Part shown: piece after piece, positions 43,401 through 43,808 of the stretch
How the letters are laid out: each line of letters begins with the position of its first letter
Position numbering within the stretch: position 1 is the stretch's first letter
Assembly: GCA_002364555.1 (NCBI GenBank)
Contig: DEYM01000114.1
Span: 1-43,808 of the forward strand
Direction of reading: 5' to 3'
Length of the DNA stretch: 43,808 bases
Source: Phycisphaerales bacterium UBA3158
GTDB taxonomy: Bacteria > Planctomycetota > Phycisphaerae > Phycisphaerales > SM1A02
Program-made: the position numbers and the translations under genes
The notes under the pieces: generated by a model
The model's database searches: none
What the model was told of the DNA's origin: nothing
What the model saw: the letters and a program-made list of their open reading frames with translations, nothing else

Positions 43401-43808
43401 TCAGTCCTGAGCCTTCGCTGGAACTCCAACGGCTCTGCATCCATCGGGAAGATTCGATACCACGGCCGCTCCGGCGCCGACCATGACATCCGATCCGATG
43501 TCGATTCCGTTTCGAACGGATGATCCGATGCCGATCCAGCTTCTTTCGCCGATGGTGACATGTCCACCGACATGGGCACCTGGCGCTATATGGACACATG
43601 AACCAAGGCGGCAGTCGTGATCGACCGAGGCGCCGGTGTTGATGATGCAACCAGTCCCGATGTCGGAGCCGATGTTCACCGCGGCCTGAGGCATGACGAC
43701 GGTGCCCGGTCCAAGCTTCGCTCGTGGACTGACCTGGGCCGAGTCCGCGATGATGGTCGGCATCTGAAGACTCGTCTGTGCTATTCGTTCAAGCCACTTC
43801 GATCGAAG
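43401..43808 (-). CDS. PglD/NeuD-type sugar N/O-acetyltransferase, 5' end beyond the window
   Basis: The reading frame stays open upstream of the first visible ATG (43763) to the window edge (LRSKWLERIAQTSLQ precedes that Met), so the visible 135 codons are the C-terminal part of a protein of roughly 200 residues. The visible part is a left-handed beta-helix of hexapeptide repeats: SPRAKLGPGTVVMPQAAVN, IGTGCIINTGASVDHDCRLG with the catalytic-type His of the VDHDC block, and a C-terminal VGVPAK. This is the PglD/NeuD family, which acetylates UDP-4-amino-sugars or sialic acid-type sugars; the N-terminal nucleotide-sugar-binding domain is outside the window. Converges with the aminotransferase. 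Confidence 0.88.
   Translation of the reverse strand, partial: LRSKWLERIAQTSLQMPTIIADSAQVSPRAKLGPGTVVMPQAAVNIGSDIGTGCIINTGASVDHDCRLGSCVHIAPGAHVGGHVTIGERSWIGIGSSVRNGIDIGSDVMVGAGAAVVSNLPDGCRAVGVPAKAQD

Noticed and set aside
1..43808. tRNA or rRNA genes, CRISPR arrays, insertion sequences, prophage or attachment sites
   Set aside because: No conserved rRNA stretch or tRNA-like cloverleaf, no spaced short repeats, and no transposase, integrase or phage-like protein was seen in any frame.

Overview
The window looks like chromosomal DNA of a Planctomycetota bacterium, most likely of the Phycisphaerae. The evidence is a paralogous pair of very large secreted beta-propeller/HEAT proteins of the PVC-type dehydrogenase family (one ending in a CxxCH haem domain, one in a copper domain), a secreted protein ending in two dockerin-like GDxDGDGDVDVDDL repeats, and two outer-membrane porins ending in Phe, which imply a Gram-negative envelope. 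This placement is inference from gene content; no rRNA or tRNA gene was found. Genes are tightly packed on both strands: no gene-free stretch exceeds about 250 bp, and many neighbours overlap by ATGA.

Layout. 1-7585: the 3' part of a met-zincin metalloprotease, a strong terminator, an M24 aminopeptidase, a lemA/M48 protease pair and a Cache-HAMP-PP2C phosphatase. 7586-14880 (minus strand): a compact pentose phosphate operon in the order transketolase, RpiB-transaldolase fusion, 6-phosphogluconate dehydrogenase, glucose-6-phosphate dehydrogenase, a histidine phosphatase resembling the sedoheptulose-1,7-bisphosphatase Shb17, and 6-phosphogluconolactonase. 15075-19513 (plus strand, divergent): a polyphosphate-glucokinase-like ROK kinase, glucose-6-phosphate isomerase and a glycogen debranching enzyme. 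Together these two blocks can take glycogen or glucose to glucose 6-phosphate and through both branches of the pentose phosphate pathway.

19492-29681 (minus strand): a phosphate-selective-type porin, then a four-gene group transcribed as haem PVC protein, SGNH hydrolase, PVC protein with F5/8 and cupredoxin domains, and a GluR0-type ligand-gated potassium channel. 29749-33712 (plus strand): a translationally coupled chemosensory operon, CheW, CheA with a fused receiver, and a receiver-PP2C phosphatase, with no receptor, CheR or CheB. 33840-38759: a small three-helix membrane protein, an OprB-like porin, an MFS transporter and a duplicated-domain secreted protein with dockerin-like repeats. 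38819-43808: nucleotide-sugar genes (UDP-HexNAc 6-dehydrogenase, WbpM/PglF-type 4,6-dehydratase, DegT/PglE-type aminotransferase, PglD/NeuD-type acetyltransferase cut by the window end), consistent with a bacillosamine-like or related amino-sugar pathway for surface glycans.

The best candidates for something new are: the RpiB-transaldolase fusion with an Shb17-like phosphatase in a complete pentose phosphate operon; a receptor-less CheA pathway whose output is a PP2C phosphatase; a glutamate-receptor-type potassium channel in a group with secreted copper and haem proteins; and a recurring TAnnnT hexamer exactly 6-7 nt before start codons that lack a Shine-Dalgarno sequence, which suggests leaderless transcripts.
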